A stretch of 64,000 nucleotides of DNA from UBA964 sp031382085 (GTDB taxonomy: Bacteria > Pseudomonadota > Gammaproteobacteria > Steroidobacterales > Steroidobacteraceae), in contig JANMYM010000083.1 in NCBI GenBank assembly GCA_031382085.1, forward strand, positions 124,001-188,000, read 5' to 3'. Below the pieces are notes generated by a model. That model worked only from the letters and a program-made list of their open reading frames with translations, made no database searches and was not told the origin of the DNA. This document shows, piece by piece, positions 18,620-26,881 of the stretch (the stretch's first letter is position 1; the number at the start of each line of letters is the position of its first letter). The position numbers and the translations under genes were made by a program.

Positions 18620-19807
18620 ATGAAATCGACGAGTTATTCCATGCTGGTTCTGCTGGCGTTGCTGGGCTTGGTATCGATGCCCGCGCGCGCCGAAATCACC
18701 GACTGCGACCGGCTCGCGTCGCATCCATCGGACCCGGACAAGGTGTTGCCCGGATTCGAGCGCAAGGACATAGACCTGCCGAAGGCCGAGGCCGTGTGCC
18801 GCGCGGTCCTCGCCCAGGACGACCGCCGCGCCCGTGCGCACTACTTGTTAGGTCGGGTGCTCTACTATCAGAAGAAGACAGCCGCCGGAATTCTCGAACT
18901 CGAACGCGCAGCGGCGCTGGGTTACCGCCAGGCGATCTTTGTGCTGGGCTATGTGTTCTACGACGGCACGCAGGCAACGCGTAACGACTGCCGCGCCGCG
19001 CAACTGTGGCAGCAGTCCATTGCGCTCGAGCATCCGTGGACCGGTGCCTACCTCGTGGAAGGCTACCTGGACGGCCGTTTCAAGGCCTGCGGGCTCACGC
19101 TGACGGACGAACAGCTGGAGCACTACCTGAGTATTTCGACCAGCAGGATTCCGTACGGCGAGTCCGAAGGCCGGATGGAATCCGCGACTCGCAAGTTGCA
19201 GGCGCGGCGCGACGCGCTGGCCGCGGCGGCGATGCCGGCCGAAGTGGTCGTGCCTTTCGATCCGTCGAAATATTCGCAGCTGCCTACAGAGTGCGATCGC
19301 ATGGCCTCGCACGGCGACGATCCCTACCACGTGGCGCCCGGTCTCGAGAAGCCGCAGATGGACCTGCCGCGCGCGATCGAAGCCTGCCGCGCGGCGGTCA
19401 AGGCCGATCCGACCAATCCACGTCTCAACTATTTGTTAGGTCGAACCCTCGGCTATAGCGGTCGCGGCGCCGAGGGCCTGGCGAATCGCGAGGCAGCGAT
19501 AGCGGCGAACTATCCGCAGGCGTTGTTCGTAATCGGCTACATGTCGCTGACCGGCATGAATCAGCAGCCGCAGGATATTTGCCGCGGCGCGGAGCTTATC
19601 CGCCGTTCCGCGCAGCAGAATCGCATTGCGGGCCAGCTCGGATTCGTCTACTACGTGCTGCATGGCGACTTCAAGGACTGCAAAGTCCGCAAGGACAAGC
19701 AGGAGATGCTGGGGTTCCTCGCCGCGTCGCGCAAAGTCGCCAACGGCGATTACTATCAGACGCTTTTAGCTAACAAACTCGAAGAGGATCTGCGCGCGCT
19801 GCCCTGA
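18620..19807 (+). CDS. Secreted Sel1/TPR-like repeat protein with internal duplication
   Basis: 395 residues. Signal peptide at 1-24 ending MPARA. The mature protein consists of two homologous halves: one starts DCDRLASHPSDPDKVLPG (about residue 28), the other ECDRMASHGDDPYHVAPG (about 221). Each continues with a helical YLLGR...A-x2-GY-x-QA-x-FVLGY/FVIGY repeat. The CDRLAxHPxDP motif is common in periplasmic Sel1/TPR proteins of proteobacteria. Cysteines are conserved between the halves. Such proteins usually serve as protein-interaction scaffolds in the periplasm. It lies between two GxHTG hydrolases, 8 bp upstream of the second. Confidence 0.8.
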   Translation: MKSTSYSMLVLLALLGLVSMPARAEITDCDRLASHPSDPDKVLPGFERKDIDLPKAEAVCRAVLAQDDRRARAHYLLGRVLYYQKKTAAGILELERAAALGYRQAIFVLGYVFYDGTQATRNDCRAAQLWQQSIALEHPWTGAYLVEGYLDGRFKACGLTLTDEQLEHYLSISTSRIPYGESEGRMESATRKLQARRDALAAAAMPAEVVVPFDPSKYSQLPTECDRMASHGDDPYHVAPGLEKPQMDLPRAIEACRAAVKADPTNPRLNYLLGRTLGYSGRGAEGLANREAAIAANYPQALFVIGYMSLTGMNQQPQDICRGAELIRRSAQQNRIAGQLGFVYYVLHGDFKDCKVRKDKQEMLGFLAASRKVANGDYYQTLLANKLEEDLRALP

Positions 19808-19815
19808 GACGGATT

Positions 19816-20622
19816 ATGCAGCCCGTTCGCCGTCAGTACCTGGACGTACGCTACGGTCAGTTGCACCTGCGGCTGGCCGCGCCGCTGGGTAACGCTGCCG
19901 CCGCGGCCCGTCGGCCACTGCTTTGTTTTCACCTGAGCCCGGTCTCGGGCGCGATCTACGAAAACCTGCTGGCGGAAATGGGCCGCGACCGGTTCGCGAT
20001 CGCGCCCGACACGCCGGGCTATGGCGCTAGCGACCCGCCACGGCAGCCGCCGGAGATCGCTGACTATGCCGCCGCCATGGGCGACATCATGGATTTGTTA
20101 GGTCTGGAGACCGCGGATTGTCTCGGCTACCACACCGGCTCGAAGATAGCGCTGGAGCTGGCGCTGCAGCGGCCGGACGCGATCAGGCACCTGGTGCTGA
20201 TCTCGACGCCGGTCTACACGGCCGAGGAAGCCGCAGGGATGCAGCGCGAGTTCGCACCGATGAAGATCGCGCAAGACGGCAGTCATCTCACACAATACTG
20301 GAACGAATTGATGCGCTGGCGCGGGCCGGGCCAGACGGCCGAGATGATCATGCGCTACTACCCGGACCACATGCGCGGTGGTGAAGTGCGGCATTGGGGG
20401 CATCGCGCCGCGTTCAATTTCCGCTACGACACGACGCTGCCGCGCGTCACGCAACCGGTGCTGGTCATCAATACCAATGACGATCTGGTGGGGTACACGC
20501 CGCGCGCCAGGCCGCTGCTGAAGAACGGCCGTATCCTCGATCTGCCAGACTGGGGGCACGGGTTCCTCGACCTGCATACGGCAGAGTTCGCGGCGATCCT
20601 GCGGGAGTTTCTCGATGCTTGA
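19816..20622 (+). CDS. Alpha/beta-hydrolase-fold protein with GYHTG elbow (Ser replaced by His)
   Basis: 268 residues. It has the same signatures as the protein at 17557: LLCFHLSPVSGAIYE at the oxyanion loop, IAPDTPGYGASDPP, and DCLGYHTGSKIALELAL at the nucleophile elbow with His at the Ser position. The C-terminal WGHGFLDLH keeps the catalytic-type His, and LVINTNDDLVGYT provides the usual acid region. Family knowledge predicts hydrolase-like chemistry, but the nucleophile is missing. It overlaps the DUF2238 gene by 8 bp. Confidence 0.8.
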   Translation: MQPVRRQYLDVRYGQLHLRLAAPLGNAAAAARRPLLCFHLSPVSGAIYENLLAEMGRDRFAIAPDTPGYGASDPPRQPPEIADYAAAMGDIMDLLGLETADCLGYHTGSKIALELALQRPDAIRHLVLISTPVYTAEEAAGMQREFAPMKIAQDGSHLTQYWNELMRWRGPGQTAEMIMRYYPDHMRGGEVRHWGHRAAFNFRYDTTLPRVTQPVLVINTNDDLVGYTPRARPLLKNGRILDLPDWGHGFLDLHTAEFAAILREFLDA

Positions 20623-21250
20623 GATTGATCGCAACGGCCTGCACGCGCGTTCCGAGATGGCCTGGTGGTTTCTTCTCGGCGTCGCCGTGTTAGGCCTGGT
20701 CTGGTCCGGCGTTGCGCCCCACGACCAGCCGACCTGGGCGCTCGAGGTGTTCCCGGTGGTGATCGCGCTCCCGCTGCTGTGGTTCACGCGCAAACGGTTC
20801 CCGCTGACCCCGCTGCTGTACGTGCTGATCGCCCTGCATGCCTCGATCCTGATGGTAGGCGGGCACTACACCTACGCACTGGTGCCGCTCGGCGACTGGG
20901 CCAGGGACCTTCTCGACCTGTCACGCAATCCCTATGACCGTGTCGGACACTTCGCCCAGGGTTTCGTACCCGCGATGATCGCGCGCGAGGTGCTGCTGCG
21001 CCGCACGCCGCTGCGGCGCGGTGGCTGGCTGTTCTTTATCGTGGTCTGCATCGGTCTTGCAATCAGCGCCTGCTACGAGTTTCTCGAATGGTGGACGGCT
21101 GTGATCATGGGCGGCCAGGCCGACGCGTTTCTAGGCACCCAGGGCGATGTCTGGGACACCCAGTGGGACATGTTCCTGGCCGGATGCGGCGCCGTCATCG
21201 CACAGGTTTTGTTAGCGCGCTGGCACGACCGGCAATTGCAGCCGGGGTAG
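20615..21250 (+). CDS. DUF2238 inner-membrane protein (YjdF-like)
   Basis: 211 residues with five or six transmembrane helices. The family pattern is intact: GGHYTYALVPLG, NPYDRVGHFAQGFVPA with a following RE, SACYEFLEWW, and FLGTQGDVWDTQWDM. These embedded polar residues suggest a membrane enzyme or metal site, but no function is established. The first 8 bp overlap the hydrolase gene upstream; Met15 (MAWWFLLGV) is an alternative start after the overlap. The next gene begins 11 bp downstream. Confidence 0.88.
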   Translation: MLEIDRNGLHARSEMAWWFLLGVAVLGLVWSGVAPHDQPTWALEVFPVVIALPLLWFTRKRFPLTPLLYVLIALHASILMVGGHYTYALVPLGDWARDLLDLSRNPYDRVGHFAQGFVPAMIAREVLLRRTPLRRGGWLFFIVVCIGLAISACYEFLEWWTAVIMGGQADAFLGTQGDVWDTQWDMFLAGCGAVIAQVLLARWHDRQLQPG

Positions 21251-21261
21251 ACTAAACAGTA

Positions 21262-21558
21262 ATGTCTTCCAACAATGCTTACCGCTGGGCCAAGCGCATC
21301 GTCGTCACGGTGGTCGGATTCACCGTGCTGATTGTGGGCATCGCGATGATCGTGTTGCCGGGTCCGGCGTTTGTCGTGATTCCGGTCGGGCTCGGCATTC
21401 TCGGGCTGGAATTCGCCTGGGCGCGCGCCTGGTTGCGCAAGGTCAAGGAAAAAAGCCAGGAATTCGCGCGCAGCGCGCGTAGTGCCATCGGAAATTACAA
21501 CAGCCGCCCGGCCGGCGACAACACGCCGCCCGCCAAGACGGATTCGGAAAAAACCTGA
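21262..21558 (+). CDS. PGPGW-family small membrane protein
   Basis: 98 residues. Two hydrophobic helices surround the conserved VLPGPAFVVIPVGLGILG turn that defines the PGPGW transmembrane family, followed by a basic helix (ARAWLRKVKEKSQEF) and a polar tail. It is an inner-membrane protein with no defined role. It is the last gene of the plus-strand unit starting at 19816 and ends 1 bp before the stop of the opposing TlpA-like gene. Confidence 0.82.
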   Translation: MSSNNAYRWAKRIVVTVVGFTVLIVGIAMIVLPGPAFVVIPVGLGILGLEFAWARAWLRKVKEKSQEFARSARSAIGNYNSRPAGDNTPPAKTDSEKT

Positions 21559-21559
21559 G

Positions 21560-22102
21560 CTAAGGCCGCAACGCCGCCTCGAACAGCAGGCGAAATTCGT
21601 CGCGGGTCTTGCGCCCCTGGATTTTTGCCACGACCTTACCGTCGCGACCTAACACCCAGGTGGTCGGCAGGATTTCATTCCAGGCCGCGTCGACCACGCT
21701 GGCAATGCTGTCCATATCCGGTTCATTGCGCAAATAGGTGGTAAACGCCGGGAAATACTGCCGCCGGAAAGGCTCCACGACGCTCGCCAGTTCCGCGGGT
21801 TCATTCATCGACACGCCCAGCAACTTCAGTCCACGCGGGCTCAGTTCCTGTTCCAGCGCGAGCACGTCCGGAATTTCACGCAGACAGGGCGTGCACCAGG
21901 TCGCCCAGAAATTCAGCACGATCACCTGGCCGCGATACTTTGCGAGCGCCTTGCGCAACTGAGTCGCCGTGGTCAGCTGCGCCGGTCCGACCCGAACCGG
22001 CGCCGCCTGCACTGCAGCTTGCGGCGCTGCTGCCGCGGCAACATTCGCAGCACCACAAGCTAACAACGCTACCAGCGCCGTCGCCGACAGGCGCGGGTTC
22101 AT
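21560..22102 (-). CDS. TlpA/ResA-like periplasmic thioredoxin
   Basis: 180 residues: signal peptide 1-24, then an AhpC/TSA-Redoxin-type thioredoxin fold with FWATWCTPCLREIP containing the CTPC redox pair and the cis-Pro region ILPTTWVLGRDG. Proteins of this type reduce disulfides on periplasmic targets, for example apocytochrome c or copper-site cysteines. The start overlaps the stop of the sialidase-fold gene upstream (ATGA, 22099-22102), so the two are translationally coupled and the thioredoxin may serve the CPCC-bearing partner. Confidence 0.9.
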   Translation of the reverse strand: MNPRLSATALVALLACGAANVAAAAAPQAAVQAAPVRVGPAQLTTATQLRKALAKYRGQVIVLNFWATWCTPCLREIPDVLALEQELSPRGLKLLGVSMNEPAELASVVEPFRRQYFPAFTTYLRNEPDMDSIASVVDAAWNEILPTTWVLGRDGKVVAKIQGRKTRDEFRLLFEAALRP

Positions 22103-23454
22103 CGCGCGACGCGCAGTGCAGCGCGCGGATCGATGATGGTCGTCAGGATCTGCTCGCCCTGCTGCCAGACGAGTTGCACCCGGCCATCGGGGCGCGCCGC
22201 CAGGGCCGGCGCCTGTGCGGAACCTTCGGGCGCAGGCAGTTCATAGATGGCCCCCATGGCACCACCGTCGCGTGCCAGGCTGCGCCAGAATACCCGTCGC
22301 ACGCCGCGGGTCTTGCCGTGCCAGGCAATAATGGGCTGCACGCCGCCTGCTAACACCAGCGCCGGGGCATCTGAAACCGCGGCGTCCGGATGGATGGCAA
22401 ATTCAGCCGCGAAGCTTTCACCGCCATTGGTGGAAACGGCAGCGTAGACCCCTGGCGGATTCTCGCCACCGTGATAGGCGGCGGCATACACGGTGTTGCC
22501 GTCGATCGCGATCACCGTGGGCTTGAGCGGGCAGCCCTCCAGTTTCCAGGGAACGGTTGCCAGGCGTGCGCGTTGCGCAACTTTGCCGCTGCCCGCCGCC
22601 ATGCGCCCAATGGTGCTGTTACGGTGGCCGTCACCGGTCACCTGGCGCGCCCCCACGTAGACATTCGATGCCGCGTCGAAAGCCAGCATGATCTGGCAAC
22701 AGGGGCAGACATCGGTCGGCAATGCGGCAGCGTCGGGCGTGAACGTCTTGCCGTCGTCGCTGGAGCGCGCGTAATACGCCGACCCGGCACCGCGCTCGCG
22801 ATCCCATTCGCGGGTATCGACCCAGATCGCGTGCACGCCGCCATCGGGCGCGACCCCGATGGAGCCAAAGGCATGCGCGGTGGTGAAGCCGCCATCCATG
22901 AACGCCGACTGGTCCAGCGCCGGGATCTGATGCAGCAGGCGCGGCTGCTCGAAAGTCTTGCCGCCGTCCGTAGAGCGCGTGTAGTACATCACCAGCACCG
23001 ACTTGCCAGGCACCGAGCTAACGGCGTTAGCCGGATAGGCAATGTGTATCGTGCCGGTCGGCGCGATCGCGACTTTCGGCTTGGAAACCACAAATCCCCA
23101 CACCTGGCCGGGCTCGCGGTTGACGCGTACCGGCTTGCTGAAGCGGCGTCCGCCGTCGGTGGAGCGGGCAAAATACAGGTCCATGGACGACAGGTGCCGA
23201 TCCGGTGGCGCGCCGGCACCGTGCTGCATCCCGGCATGGTCCATGCCCGCGTCGCTGGCGGGCGCGGCCGCTGCTGCCGGCTCTTTGTCCAGCCAGACAA
23301 TGGCGATATTGCCCCGGGAGTCCACCGCGACGTCAGGCGCGAGCGTGTGGCGGGTCGCATCGGAAACGCGCACCATGCCGGCCGGGACCGATGCCGCCAG
23401 CGCGACACAAGAACACAGGGCGGTCACGAGCGCTAACAGATAGTTCATTTTCAT
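22099..23454 (-). CDS. Secreted sialidase-fold (BNR/Asp-box) protein with CPCC motif
   Basis: 451 residues from the Met at 23454 (Met at 23448 also possible), giving a signal peptide ending VALAA. Four Asp-box repeats are visible (STDGGRRFS, STDGGKTFE, SSDDGKTFT, STNGGESFA), which mark a six-bladed sialidase-type propeller. The catalytic Arg triad of true sialidases is not evident, so sialidase activity is doubtful. Two features point to metal or redox: a Met/His-rich MDHAGMQH segment at about residues 71-78 and TDVCPCCQIM at about 240. It forms a coupled pair with the TlpA-like thioredoxin and is divergent from the cupin gene. Confidence 0.72.
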   Translation of the reverse strand: MKMNYLLALVTALCSCVALAASVPAGMVRVSDATRHTLAPDVAVDSRGNIAIVWLDKEPAAAAAPASDAGMDHAGMQHGAGAPPDRHLSSMDLYFARSTDGGRRFSKPVRVNREPGQVWGFVVSKPKVAIAPTGTIHIAYPANAVSSVPGKSVLVMYYTRSTDGGKTFEQPRLLHQIPALDQSAFMDGGFTTAHAFGSIGVAPDGGVHAIWVDTREWDRERGAGSAYYARSSDDGKTFTPDAAALPTDVCPCCQIMLAFDAASNVYVGARQVTGDGHRNSTIGRMAAGSGKVAQRARLATVPWKLEGCPLKPTVIAIDGNTVYAAAYHGGENPPGVYAAVSTNGGESFAAEFAIHPDAAVSDAPALVLAGGVQPIIAWHGKTRGVRRVFWRSLARDGGAMGAIYELPAPEGSAQAPALAARPDGRVQLVWQQGEQILTTIIDPRAALRVAR

Positions 23455-23532
23455 GCGCACATCGTCACCATGGCGACGGCCTTTTGCAAGTCCCGCGGTA
23501 ATATTGGCCGCAAAACGCACTCCACCGACCAC

Positions 23533-24123
23533 ATGGAAATTCATATGCGCAAGAATGCAAGAACGAAACAGGTTTCGCGCCGCAAGTTGTTAGGGCAGGC
23601 GCTGGCGATCCCGGCCATGGCCGCCGCGGATCCCGCAACGCCGGCGCGCGCGCGCGGCTGGCGTGAGGTGCGGCGCGTAGTTACCAGTTACGACGCCGCG
23701 GGCCGTACGGTAGTCTTGCAGGACGGCGCCGCCGGCAACAGCTTTGAAATGAGCGGCACCAGGATCACCCGGCTGTGGGAATCCTCCGGCCTTCCAGTCA
23801 GCCTGCCGTTAGGTCCGGACCTGGGCGCAACCGCCGGCAACGCCTATCGCGAAGGCTTTTCCGGCACCAGTTTCTACCTTGCAGAGTTACCCGGCGGCAC
23901 GCGCGCGCCGGCCATTCCTTTGCACAGCAACGCGACACTGGACTACATGGCTATTTTGTCCGGCAAGATCGCCTTCAAGCTCGATAAGGATCGCGAACTG
24001 ATTCTACAAGCGGGCGACACCCTCATTCAGGGCGGCAACCTGCATACCTGGGTCAATCGCTGGCGCGAGTCCTGCACACTGCTGTTCGTGGTCGTCACCG
24101 GCCAGGGCAAGCGCCCCGCGTGA
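23533..24123 (+). CDS. Exported cupin-domain protein, Tat-like signal
   Basis: About 196 residues from MEIHMRKNARTK (Met at 23533; Met at 23545 is an alternative). SRRKLLGQALAIPAMAAA looks like a twin-arginine signal. The mature part holds one cupin barrel: IPLHSNATLDYMAILSGKIAF and ILQAGDTLIQGGNLHTWVN are cupin motifs 1 and 2, with His and Asp/Glu ligands only partly conserved. Cupins of this sort act as small-molecule isomerases, dioxygenases or sensors; the substrate is not predictable. It is divergent from the sialidase-fold gene across a 78-bp gap. Confidence 0.72.
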   Translation: MEIHMRKNARTKQVSRRKLLGQALAIPAMAAADPATPARARGWREVRRVVTSYDAAGRTVVLQDGAAGNSFEMSGTRITRLWESSGLPVSLPLGPDLGATAGNAYREGFSGTSFYLAELPGGTRAPAIPLHSNATLDYMAILSGKIAFKLDKDRELILQAGDTLIQGGNLHTWVNRWRESCTLLFVVVTGQGKRPA

Positions 24124-24166
24124 CGAACGTGTGCGCGGAATCGATCGCGCGCCGGCTGTGCGCGAA

Positions 24167-25072
24167 CTACCAGCCCATGGCGTAGTAAGTGATGGTGCGG
24201 CGCACATTGTCGCGCACGACCCCGTTGAAGCCGCGCAGTTGTTCGAAGCGGCCGCGCAGCCTTGCCGCGACGATGTCGGGAATCTGCTCGCCCGGCGTGC
24301 CGGCGTCGAGTTCGCGCTGGGTCTCCTGCATCAGGGCCTCGAGATATTCGCGCCGTTCGCGCAGCCGCGCTTTCGGCGCCAGCGGCACGCCGTGGCCGCC
24401 GACATAGTTCTCGAAGCTCCAGCCCTCCAGTTCCTTCAGGCTGCGCACCCAGTTGTGCAATGAATAATCCGACATATACGGCAGCGGCATGCCGCCGGCG
24501 GTCGCGAGATCGACGATGAACGGAATGTCGACGTTGTCTGGCGTCATCACCACGAGGCAATCGCCGTGATTGGGTCCGAGGTAGCGCAGCGTGACCCGCA
24601 GTTCACCCAGGCGCACCACGTATTTGTCGCCCGTGAACGTGATGTCCGGCATCACGATGTCTTTGTTAGGCAGGTCGCGAAACTGCGCCGCGCATTTTTC
24701 ATGGCTGATGAACTTCGCCCCCTCCTGCTTGAAGATCGCGCCGCCGATCACGTGGTCCCAGTGCTGATGACTGTAGATCACGTACTTCACCGGCAGTGGC
24801 GTGATCTTGCGGATTTCCTCGCGCATGACCCGCGCCTGCTCGATGTCGCCCGGGTCAGTGGCAATGACGCCCTTGCGGGTGACCCAGAAAACATTGCGAT
24901 TGGCGTGATGGCGCAGGCTGTAGTAGCCGGGAGCGATCTCGGTGACTTCATAGCCCTGGCGCGGATTCGGAATCGCGATGGCGCCGCTGGCCGGGGCCGG
25001 CGACTGCGCCACCGCCGAGGATGCGCCCGCGCCGATAGCTAACAAAAATGCACCGCAGATTATCTTGTTCAT
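24167..25072 (-). CDS. Exported metallo-beta-lactamase-fold hydrolase
   Basis: 301 residues with a signal peptide (residues 1-22, ending AVAQ) and a good AAGGAAG ribosome site. The zinc signature is complete: SHQHWDHVIGG (HxHxDH, about 101-106), then GPNHGDC and ENYVGGHG giving the remaining His ligands. This is the MBL superfamily; length and secretion fit the quinoprotein-relay/SoxH-like or B3-like groups, which have varied esterase or lactonase activities. It is 21 bp downstream of the double hydrolase gene, so both are probably expressed together and may act on one substrate. Confidence 0.85.
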   Translation of the reverse strand: MNKIICGAFLLAIGAGASSAVAQSPAPASGAIAIPNPRQGYEVTEIAPGYYSLRHHANRNVFWVTRKGVIATDPGDIEQARVMREEIRKITPLPVKYVIYSHQHWDHVIGGAIFKQEGAKFISHEKCAAQFRDLPNKDIVMPDITFTGDKYVVRLGELRVTLRYLGPNHGDCLVVMTPDNVDIPFIVDLATAGGMPLPYMSDYSLHNWVRSLKELEGWSFENYVGGHGVPLAPKARLRERREYLEALMQETQRELDAGTPGEQIPDIVAARLRGRFEQLRGFNGVVRDNVRRTITYYAMGW

Positions 25073-25093
25073 GGCAGCTTCCTTTACATCGCC

Positions 25094-26791
25094 TCAGGCA
25101 TTCAGGAATGGCATCAGCTCCGCGCCCCAGGCCGCGAAATCATCCGGCACCTTGCGGAACGGAATCCCGGGGAAATCCCGGGCCAGGCGCTCACCGTCCT
25201 CGAACTGCGGATCCCAGGACGGCGACACGACCAGCGTCGGCACCTTGTTGTGCCTGAGCCTCGCGGCAATCGGATAGGCAAAGTGCGCCTGGTAGGCGCG
25301 CCGCCAGTTGCCCTGCGAACGGAACAGATCGAGCACCCGCTTGTTGATCATCGCCGGATCGAGATAGGGCGGCTTGCGAATGATGTTAGCTTTCTGACGC
25401 TTGAACCAGGGCCAGAACAGGCCCTGATCGCGCATCAGGTGCCAGGCTTCGAGCAGATAACCGCCGTGCCAGTCTGGCTGGATGTCCGGCGTGTAATGCG
25501 CTTTCAGCTCTTTCAAGAGTTCCGGGCTGTGGTACATCGCATCGGCCATGACCAGGCGTTTCAGGCGCCTGGGAGCCAGCGTCGCAATTTCCAGGCCGAC
25601 CAGGCCGCCGCCCCAGGTGCCTATGAAATCAAACTCGTCGACCTTGAGCGTCTTGAGCGCAGCTAACACCGCTTTCGCATACGTGTTCACGGTGACCCTG
25701 CCGTCAGGCAGCGGCGCTGTGGACTCGCCGTGGCCCGGAAGGTCGAGCGCGATCACCGGCCGCAACCCGACGAAACCGCGCGCCAGCGGTTCGATAATGT
25801 CGACCGAGCTGGCGGCATCGTGCTGCACGATGATCGGACGGCCGCTGCCGCTCTGGCTGCGGCGCGCGCGCAATTGCCCGCCCGGCACATCGACGTAGTC
25901 TGACCAAAGCCGGCCATCGAGCGGTGCAGTGTGCGCGGGCGGTTTTGCGGCCGGCGCCTTGTGCCTGGCGATGAAGGCGGCGCACAGGTCCAGCGTCGCG
26001 CCGCCGTCGCCGCCGGGTTGCACGACGACGTTAGGCGGGCGGCGCGTCAGGCGCTTGAGGTCGCGCGCGAGCGGATCGGTGTCGGTGGCGGTGATCAGCG
26101 CGGGTACCTTGAGTCCCGCGACGGCCTCGGCACTGCGCATGGTGAACGCGGCGCGATAGCCAACCCGGTAGGCGTCGCCAGCGCGCATGAAATCTAACAG
26201 GCCAGTGTGCAGTGCCTCGGGCGACGGCACGTCCATGTTCATGCGCGCCGCCAGGGACTTGCGGTACCAGGGAAAAAAAATCGTCTGTTCGCGCATCCGC
26301 GACCACAACCAGGTCAGGTGGGAGCCGTCCCATTGCGGCAGGAACGGCGGCAGGTAATTGGCGATGAAGTCGGCGCGATCGATGTCCGTCTGCACGACGT
26401 AGCCGTTGGCGGTGCAGCAGCTCACCCGATCCGGATACTTGAGCGCGACCGCGACCGAAATCATCGCGCCGGTATGAAAACCATAGGTGGCAGCCTTTTC
26501 CAGGCCGATGGCGTCCATGAATTCGATGACCGCGTCGGCGAAGTCGGACATTTCCGCCTGCGGCACGCCCAGCGGGTCCGACAGGCCATAGCCCGGCGTG
26601 TCCGGCGCAATACAGGTGAATTTGCCCTGCCAGCGCTGCAGGGTCGCCAGCATGTCGCGCGAGGACAGCGGCGACTGGTGCAGGCAGAGAACCGCGGGGC
26701 CGGACCCCACCTGCCGGTAATGGACCTGGCGGGCGCCCCACCGGCCATCGGCAATGCTGGCAAAATGGCGTGTGATCTTGTTGCTGGCCAT
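25094..26791 (-). CDS. Tandem alpha/beta-hydrolase-fold protein, both elbows lack Ser
   Basis: 565 residues containing two hydrolase folds. Domain 1 (about 1-275) has LCLHQSPLSSRDM, IAPDTPGYGLSDP and ATYGFHTGAMIS, that is the GxHTG elbow with His in the Ser place, but no obvious C-terminal catalytic His. Domain 2 (about 290-565) has VQHDAASSVDII, LDLPGHGEST and an elbow FIGTWGGGLVG where Trp replaces Ser. Both domains therefore lack the classical nucleophile. No signal peptide; cytosolic. It is followed 21 bp later by the MBL-fold gene. A fusion of an active-type and a pseudo-domain is one explanation; the reaction is unknown. Confidence 0.78.
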   Translation of the reverse strand: MASNKITRHFASIADGRWGARQVHYRQVGSGPAVLCLHQSPLSSRDMLATLQRWQGKFTCIAPDTPGYGLSDPLGVPQAEMSDFADAVIEFMDAIGLEKAATYGFHTGAMISVAVALKYPDRVSCCTANGYVVQTDIDRADFIANYLPPFLPQWDGSHLTWLWSRMREQTIFFPWYRKSLAARMNMDVPSPEALHTGLLDFMRAGDAYRVGYRAAFTMRSAEAVAGLKVPALITATDTDPLARDLKRLTRRPPNVVVQPGGDGGATLDLCAAFIARHKAPAAKPPAHTAPLDGRLWSDYVDVPGGQLRARRSQSGSGRPIIVQHDAASSVDIIEPLARGFVGLRPVIALDLPGHGESTAPLPDGRVTVNTYAKAVLAALKTLKVDEFDFIGTWGGGLVGLEIATLAPRRLKRLVMADAMYHSPELLKELKAHYTPDIQPDWHGGYLLEAWHLMRDQGLFWPWFKRQKANIIRKPPYLDPAMINKRVLDLFRSQGNWRRAYQAHFAYPIAARLRHNKVPTLVVSPSWDPQFEDGERLARDFPGIPFRKVPDDFAAWGAELMPFLNA

Positions 26792-26881
26792 ATCAATACC
26801 GCTCCCGGTGGTAACTGCCCCCGAAATTAACAGTTCGGCGCGCTACTTCGAAAATAAATCCGTGCGCCCAGCCAATTTCGG

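Noticed and set aside
22099..23454. Calling the Asp-box protein a true sialidase
   Set aside because: Asp boxes show only the propeller fold; the Arg triad and Tyr/Glu pair could not be located.
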